A stretch of 22,126 bases of DNA. Origin: a virus. Position numbers and translations under genes: made by a program. A model generated the notes under the pieces. It worked only from the letters and a program-made list of their open reading frames with translations, was not told the DNA's origin and ran no database searches. Below, in pieces: positions 17,348 through 22,126 of the stretch; the stretch's first letter is position 1; every line of letters begins with the position of its first letter. The stretch covers positions 1-22,126 of the IMG/VR virus record IMGVR_UViG_3300034283_001069. The stretch is one strand, 5' to 3'.

Positions 17348-17740
17348 TCTGTACCGCGCTGTGCGCCTTGCAATACTCTTTGGCTGCTTGGAGAACTGCT
17401 TCCCCTTCTTCGTGTCTTCCCGCTTTTTGGCTGAGGTGGCGGCGTATTCCTTAGCGCTTAGGGCAGCGCGAGCCTTTGATGGCAGGTAGCGTTCTCCAGT
17501 AGCGGACTCTCCCTGCGTGCTGGGCTTGCCAGACTTTGTTCCCCACTTCTCTCCCGTCCACTTGGAGAGGGACTTCTGGGCTTTCGTCTTCCCGCCAGAA
17601 TAGCCGCCGCCTGCATTCTCATACTCTGCTGCAAGCAACTGTGCCTTGCGCGCAGACCACTGCCCAGGTTTGCCACCCTTGCTGCCAGCGAGTATGCGGT
17701 TTTTAATAGACTCCCGAAGGCTAGGCTTAGTGTACGCCAT
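17345..17740 (-). CDS. Conserved small basic protein (DUF5872-like)
   Basis: A 131-aa protein with 31 Lys/Arg against 9 Asp/Glu. ATG 17740-17738 overlaps the previous stop as TAATG, with an AGGTAGGTG site upstream, so the longer in-frame start at 17749 is rejected. The N-terminus has L-R-E-S-I-K-N-R-I-L-A-G-S-K-G-G-K-P-G-Q-W-S-A-R-K-A-Q-L. From about residue 58 it reads S-K-W-T-G-E-K-W-G-T-K-S-G, then E-R-Y-L-P-S-K-A, A-A-T-S-A-K-K-R and G-K-Q-F-S-K-Q-P-K-S-I-A. I recognise this as the DUF5872 pattern, found in phages and also in large eukaryotic DNA viruses. Its function is not known to me. Composition suggests DNA or nucleoprotein binding; its place in the packaging cluster fits a virion or packaging accessory role. 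Confidence 0.78.
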   Translation of the reverse strand: MAYTKPSLRESIKNRILAGSKGGKPGQWSARKAQLLAAEYENAGGGYSGGKTKAQKSLSKWTGEKWGTKSGKPSTQGESATGERYLPSKARAALSAKEYAATSAKKREDTKKGKQFSKQPKSIARRTARYR

Positions 17741-17934
17741 TAGTTGCACCTACCTGCTTTGTGCTTCCAAATGAATCTTGTGTTTGCCTTGGCTCCCACA
17801 AAGTTCTTGACGAGCACGCGGTCAGCGTCCTTCATTATGGCAATAAGTGTGCCGCATTCAGCGCACTGCCTTGGCTGCCAGAACGTTTGCTTAGGCTTTG
17901 CGCTTGCGAGTTTTGCTGGCTTCTTGCCCGCCAT
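17740..17934 (-). CDS. Small CxxC/HxxxxC zinc-finger-like protein
   Basis: A 64-aa protein starting at ATG 17934-17932, preceded by GGAGAGGTGAAAG, a good ribosome binding site lying within the preceding gene. The reading frame overlaps the last 44 bases of the metallopeptidase gene in another frame. Residues C24-A-E-C27 and H58-K-A-G-R-C63 supply four potential zinc ligands (three Cys, one His) around a short beta-type core (V-L-V-K-N-F-V). The N-terminus is Lys-rich. It could be a zinc-stabilised nucleic-acid-binding protein. The family is not recognised. Its stop overlaps the DUF5872-like start as TAATG. Confidence 0.68.
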   Translation of the reverse strand: MAGKKPAKLASAKPKQTFWQPRQCAECGTLIAIMKDADRVLVKNFVGAKANTRFIWKHKAGRCN

Positions 17935-18331
17935 CTTTCACCTCTCCAAAGTTAGGAATTGGAAGAACCTTGGCTAATGGTGTAGCCAATGAGTCTGCCC
18001 CACGCTCGGTTTCGGTATCCCAAACATTGTTGAGGATATCAAAGACCATACTCCCGACTGAAGATTCAATCGTATTTAGTAGGCGCTCAACGCCAGCGTA
18101 GTGCACATGAATAAGTTCATGCGCAATAATTCGGCGTTGACTTTCTGGTTTCTCTTTCCAGAAATCCTCCGACAGACGGATGGTTGCGGACCAGAGGTTT
18201 TCGGAAACCTCAATATCCGCATACGCATCGTCTGGCGGCAAAGACTCTGAAACCTTTACATCCCACTGCTTAAGGTTAAGCAACGGGAGGGCTTTGGCGA
18301 TATACGCCTGTACCAGTTCCCTCTTTGTCAC
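17891..18331 (-). CDS. HExxH zinc metallopeptidase-like protein
   Basis: A 146-aa protein with a GTG start; GGAGG four bases upstream makes it convincing. The zinc-binding motif is H71-E-L-I-H75, following A-T-I-R-L-S (50-55) and R-R-I-I-A-H. A downstream E107-T-E109-R-G-A-D-S-L-A segment could provide the third, glutamate ligand, as in gluzincin- or SprT/ImmA-like peptidases. Expected activity is peptide-bond hydrolysis with zinc. Residues about 127-146 form a charged tail (K-T-R-K-R-K-A) encoded in the stretch that also begins the next gene. Possible roles are virion protein processing, host protein cleavage or a structural use of the fold. No conventional prohead protease is seen in this window, so maturation is worth considering, but that is inference. 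Confidence 0.75.
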   Translation of the reverse strand: MTKRELVQAYIAKALPLLNLKQWDVKVSESLPPDDAYADIEVSENLWSATIRLSEDFWKEKPESQRRIIAHELIHVHYAGVERLLNTIESSVGSMVFDILNNVWDTETERGADSLATPLAKVLPIPNFGEVKDGGQEASKTRKRKA

Positions 18332-18335
18332 GTTT

Positions 18336-18340
18336 CCTCC
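18336..18340 (-). promoter_or_regulatory. Ribosome binding site that supports a GTG start
   Basis: A perfect GGAGG lies four bases before GTG 18331-18329. It sits in the 15-nt gap after the preceding TAA and fixes the metallopeptidase start. Confidence 0.85.
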
Positions 18341-18346
18341 AGGTAA

Positions 18347-18952
18347 TTACTTCTTCTTCTTTTTTGACATCTCCGCTGCAACCAACTGGGCTAGGACGGC
18401 AAGTGCGCCACCAGCGGCACCACCCTTTACGCTAGAGCGGGTCTTTGTTCGTTTTGCCCGAAGATAACCTGCTTCACTAAGGAGTCTTGCTGAGCCACCT
18501 TTGCCCATTGCCTTTGCGGACTCAATTTCGCTTTTTGCGGTACCCTTATTAATGTATTTATCTCTGTCTCTATTGCTCATCCCAGAAAGTTTTGCTGCCC
18601 GATCATAACTTCCAGGCTCGCTCCTGTCTGCCGCGGTTCGGTTTTCAAGTAGCCCTCTGTAGTTAGCAAGTTTACTCTTCTCTACGCGAGGCATTCGGCT
18701 GTACTCAGAGTCTGCAACGCTTCTTGCAGCGCGGTTAGTAGATTCCTCTTCGGTATTACTATATCCGCGACCAAGGCTACGGTCAGCCTTGTAATATTCT
18801 CGGGCATCGCGCGCAACGGAGCGGCGAGAAAGTGGCGTAGCAGCCGCACGACCAGCCGCAGCGCCTGCGCCAGCCCCAAGTGCTACTAGGAGTGGATTAA
18901 CCCCGTCGTTATTCTTTCTTCGTGGTGGCTGTGACTTCCTACGCTTAACCAT
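18347..18952 (-). CDS. Very basic 201-aa protein with hydrophobic, Lys-tailed C-terminus
   Basis: ATG 18952-18950 is preceded by AAGGAGA and overlaps the end of the previous gene by 8 bp; an upstream in-frame start at 19003 is unnecessary. I do not recognise the family. It holds 45 Lys/Arg. The N-terminal K-R-R-K-S-Q-P-P-R-R-K cluster is followed by a Gly/Ala hydrophobic stretch at about 19-39. The middle is polar and Arg/Ser/Tyr-rich. Residues about 178-194 form a second Gly/Ala/Leu hydrophobic segment (A-L-A-V-L-A-Q-L-V-A-A), followed by a terminal run of lysines. Membrane or DNA contact is plausible. The C-terminal layout resembles that of its upstream neighbour. Confidence 0.7.
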   Translation of the reverse strand: MVKRRKSQPPRRKNNDGVNPLLVALGAGAGAAAGRAAATPLSRRSVARDAREYYKADRSLGRGYSNTEEESTNRAARSVADSEYSRMPRVEKSKLANYRGLLENRTAADRSEPGSYDRAAKLSGMSNRDRDKYINKGTAKSEIESAKAMGKGGSARLLSEAGYLRAKRTKTRSSVKGGAAGGALAVLAQLVAAEMSKKKKK

Positions 18953-19577
18953 TCTTTTTCTCCTTCTTTCCGCCAGCAATATGCTGAGCAAACAATGATG
19001 CAATTCCTAGCACGCCACCTGCGCGTGCGATACCCTTCAGTGCACGACCCCGAACAATGTGCCCGATACCAGCCTCGGCATTGCGCTTCATTGAAGTAGC
19101 ATATCCACCAGACTTACGAGCAGCCCACTTTGATTCCTTAGCGGCAACACGAGACATTTCCTGCGCGCCCTTAACCTTTGAATAAATTGGGTTTGTCTTT
19201 GACCCCTGATGCTCAAGTTGAGCCTGCTTCGCAAGCACACGCTTTTGAAGATATACGTTGCCTCGCTTGTTTCCCTGCTTTGCCTTAGTGTAATACCCCT
19301 CTTCGTATGCAAGATACTTTGTAAGGTCCTTCGCTTTTGTGCGTTGCTGACGGCTTGTGGCATTCATCGTCTCCGCCATTTTAGTAAGCGGAGCCTTCTT
19401 CTTCTTTGCAACACGAGCCTTAGCAATACGGACGGCGGCAGCCTGCCCTTCTTCTTTTGCAGCAAACCGCGCAGCAACAGCATCACGAGTTACGGTACTT
19501 CGCAGCACCATAGAGTTTTTAGTAAGTGGTTGAAATTTATCCAACCGTGGTGCGACTTTACGCCTCTTAAGAGCCAT
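18945..19577 (-). CDS. Very basic 210-aa protein with Gly-rich, Lys-tailed C-terminus
   Basis: The start chosen is ATG 19577-19575, with GGAG eight bases upstream; a TTG two codons earlier is possible but poorer. It overlaps the preceding gene by 11 bp. It contains 49 Lys/Arg against about 13 acidic residues and no cysteine. The N-terminal M-A-L-K-R-R-K leads into an Ala/Lys/Arg-rich helical stretch (about 30-62) and a Tyr-rich patch (Y-L-A-Y-E-E-G-Y-Y at 88-96). Residues about 178-203 form a Gly/Ala/Ile hydrophobic region (G-G-V-L-G-I-A-S-L-F-A), then K-K-E-K-K-N-G. The family is not recognised. Composition suggests binding to DNA, RNA or membranes. Confidence 0.7.
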   Translation of the reverse strand: MALKRRKVAPRLDKFQPLTKNSMVLRSTVTRDAVAARFAAKEEGQAAAVRIAKARVAKKKKAPLTKMAETMNATSRQQRTKAKDLTKYLAYEEGYYTKAKQGNKRGNVYLQKRVLAKQAQLEHQGSKTNPIYSKVKGAQEMSRVAAKESKWAARKSGGYATSMKRNAEAGIGHIVRGRALKGIARAGGVLGIASLFAQHIAGGKKEKKNG

Positions 19578-20046
19578 GCTCAATCTCCATTACTACTTCT
19601 TTTGCAGTCCCTTCAATGACTGCCACACCGCCAAGTACTTGCGCCAACATGATGGTGAGGTCGCGATCTGTTGACTTCTCATTTCGTCGGTCAATGATCT
19701 CTTGCGCCCTCAAACCCTCAGCCAGCGTGGGCATAAGTATACCATCTTCCAACATCAGATTTACTTGGTTCCGAACCAGAGAAGCCAAATCCGCGTCAGA
19801 CTTTATCGTCTTCTGCTGACGTTGTAACACTTCGGCAGCCTGCTTACGCTTCTTCTCAAAGGCATCTACGAGGTGCTCGCGCTTATGGCGACCCAGAGTG
19901 ATTCGGCTGATGTACCCACCCTGTTCCCTAAGCCACTCGGAGATCCTAAGGTCGGGCAATCCCTCCTTCATCTTCTTGTTGATAGACTCAACGAAAGGAG
20001 ATCGGCAAGCGTGACAGCCCGTAAGGACTGGGGCTAGTTCAGACAT
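19567..20046 (-). CDS. Zinc-HTH DNA-binding protein, candidate terminase small subunit
   Basis: A 159-aa protein whose N-terminal 60 residues combine C11-H-A-C14 with H54-K-R-E-H58 around a helix-turn-helix-like segment (L-R-I-S-E-W-L-R-E-Q-G-G-Y-I-S-R-I-T-L). That gives a likely zinc-stabilised DNA-binding domain. A helical, coiled-coil-like middle (62-82, E-K-K-R-K-Q-A-A-E-V-L-Q-R-Q-Q-K) and a helical C-terminal region (84-150) follow. This layout of DNA-binding head, oligomerising middle and C-terminal segment is usual for small terminases, and the gene lies in the same operon upstream of terL, although six small genes separate them. It could instead be a regulator. ATG 20046-20044 overlaps the previous gene by 8 bp; the ribosome binding site is weak. 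Confidence 0.58.
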   Translation of the reverse strand: MSELAPVLTGCHACRSPFVESINKKMKEGLPDLRISEWLREQGGYISRITLGRHKREHLVDAFEKKRKQAAEVLQRQQKTIKSDADLASLVRNQVNLMLEDGILMPTLAEGLRAQEIIDRRNEKSTDRDLTIMLAQVLGGVAVIEGTAKEVVMEIEHGS

Positions 20047-20719
20047 TGCGGCTCACGGACCTGCGGACTTGGCTAAGTAGGGCATTGATACGATTTACCA
20101 CCTTCTTGGGCTGTACGGGCTTCCTAGGTGGCACTACGGGCTTTTTAGTAAGGACTAGACAACGCCTATGCGGGGCATCTCCCTTAGAGGAGGCAATCTG
20201 CTTTAACTGCCAGATTGTTACAGGCACGGCATCGGCTTCCTTCCGCTTGCCAGTCATCGTTGGGTCTGCCCACTGAGCACCGATAGTTCCAGCAACCGCG
20301 CAAGTTATATGCCCGTAAGTTCCCTTAGGGTTTTTCTTTTGATAGGCTTTGTGCCACTTGCTCATGGGAACTGCAGGGTAGTCTTTTGCTTGCTGCACGT
20401 TAATTATAATCACAGCGCCCTTCTTCATAGAGGTGAGAACGTCGCTCCACGACTTGGCATAACGGGCGACCAGCCCAACCTTATTTGCTCCACGGACTAA
20501 CTGGGCAAGAGATGTCGGGTCAGGGAACCCGTCGCGGTCATGACGACCGACAGATTCTCCTACGGCAATCCCGTCCTTGCTGGTCATTGTAGATCCAGTC
20601 AGATGGTTGGCAGCGCAAGCAAGCGTTGCCCATGCGCAGTCGTCCATCCAGTTGTCATGAACCCCTGGCTTGCCAGTTTCAACGCTGTCTGTCTGGGTTA
20701 CGATCTTAAGCGTTTTCAT
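20039..20719 (-). CDS. C39-like cysteine peptidase (candidate lysin or maturation enzyme)
   Basis: A 226-aa protein with a papain-like catalytic layout: C28 in D-D-C-A-W-A-T-L-A-C-A-A-N-H-L, H137 in Y-G-H-I-T-C-A-V-A-G, and D152 in W-A-D-P. This order and spacing match C39-like peptidases. A Pro/Lys/Arg-rich tail (191-226: K-K-P-V-V-P-P-R-K-P) could bind cell wall or nucleic acid. Family knowledge: C39-like domains occur in actinobacteriophage lysins as peptidoglycan endopeptidases, and also in bacteriocin leader processing. No holin is seen nearby, so the lysin call is uncertain. No signal peptide is evident. GAGG seven bases before ATG 20719-20717 supports the start, which overlaps the preceding gene by 14 bp. 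Confidence 0.65.
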   Translation of the reverse strand: MKTLKIVTQTDSVETGKPGVHDNWMDDCAWATLACAANHLTGSTMTSKDGIAVGESVGRHDRDGFPDPTSLAQLVRGANKVGLVARYAKSWSDVLTSMKKGAVIIINVQQAKDYPAVPMSKWHKAYQKKNPKGTYGHITCAVAGTIGAQWADPTMTGKRKEADAVPVTIWQLKQIASSKGDAPHRRCLVLTKKPVVPPRKPVQPKKVVNRINALLSQVRRSVSRNV

Positions 20720-20891
20720 CTGAAACCTCTACAAGGTCGGTGACTTCCTGCGAGCAAGTCCCGCAGGCAACCCTAAACACACCGTCGGAGTTTACTGAAG
20801 CGTTGATTCTGTGCGTGACGTTTTCATTGACACAGTTAGTCGTTCTGCACGTCGCATCCATAAGTACTCTTGGTCTTTCTACTTCTTCCAT
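20706..20891 (-). CDS. Small zinc-ribbon protein
   Basis: A 61-aa protein starting at ATG 20891-20889, one base after the fibre gene's TAA, with TAGGAG upstream. Paired cysteines C15-x4-C20 and C43-G-T-C46 flank a short beta hairpin (H-R-I-N-A-S-V-N-S-D-G-V-F-R-V), the outline of a zinc ribbon. The C-terminus is acidic. Such proteins may act as DNA- or protein-binding adaptors; the specific family and role are not recognised. All four ligands are present, so the fold looks intact. Confidence 0.7.
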   Translation of the reverse strand: MEEVERPRVLMDATCRTTNCVNENVTHRINASVNSDGVFRVACGTCSQEVTDLVEVSDENA

Positions 20892-20892
20892 A

Positions 20893-22126
<1,234 letters not shown>

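Overview
This window looks like the packaging, capsid and tail-hub module of a tailed double-stranded DNA bacteriophage (Caudoviricetes), or possibly a prophage. No host, integration or replication genes are visible. Every supported gene lies on the minus strand, so transcription runs from position 22126 toward 1. Twenty coding regions (18 complete, two cut by the window edges) occupy nearly all the DNA. Junctions are 1-74 bp overlaps or gaps of 0-18 nt. The only larger gap is 57 nt downstream of the major capsid gene, and it holds a strong hairpin. Host assignment is open: a C39-like peptidase and a small zinc-ribbon protein hint weakly at a Gram-positive or actinobacterial host.

Layout in transcription order. 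(1) 22126-20893: a collagen-like fibre protein that runs in from beyond the right edge. (2) 20891-17041: nine small, tightly overlapping genes. They encode a zinc ribbon, a C39-like cysteine peptidase, a zinc-HTH DNA-binding protein that may be the small terminase, two very basic Gly/Ala- and Lys-tailed proteins, an HExxH metallopeptidase, a CxxC/HxC protein, and two conserved small basic proteins (DUF5872-like and DUF6321-like as I recall these families). (3) 17114-13570: large terminase and portal. (4) 13566-6365: two giant proteins of unknown function (949 and 1450 aa), probably virion components. (5) 6348-4783: scaffold-like protein and an N4-gp56-type major capsid protein. (6) 4725-23: head-tail adaptor, Dit-like distal tail protein, and a 1006-aa tail-hub protein carrying adhesin-like domains and a triple internal repeat. 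(7) The first seven codons of a further gene at the left edge.

How the parts probably work together (partly inference): the terminase loads DNA through the portal into a shell of capsid protein assembled on the scaffold. The adaptor closes the portal, and the Dit-like and hub proteins form the tail tip with host-binding modules. No major tail-tube or tape-measure gene lies between adaptor and Dit-like protein. Either the tail is short or those genes are elsewhere. In a short-tailed virion the two giant proteins would be natural candidates for internal/ejection proteins, but nothing in their sequence proves that.

The most notable points are the giant protein pair between portal and scaffold, the apparent lack of tail-tube genes, the modular hub protein, the dense cassette of small basic and zinc-binding proteins upstream of the terminase, and the near-absence of cysteine from the virion proteins. 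I saw no tRNA, CRISPR array, insertion sequence or attachment site. No stretch over 300 bases lacks a gene.
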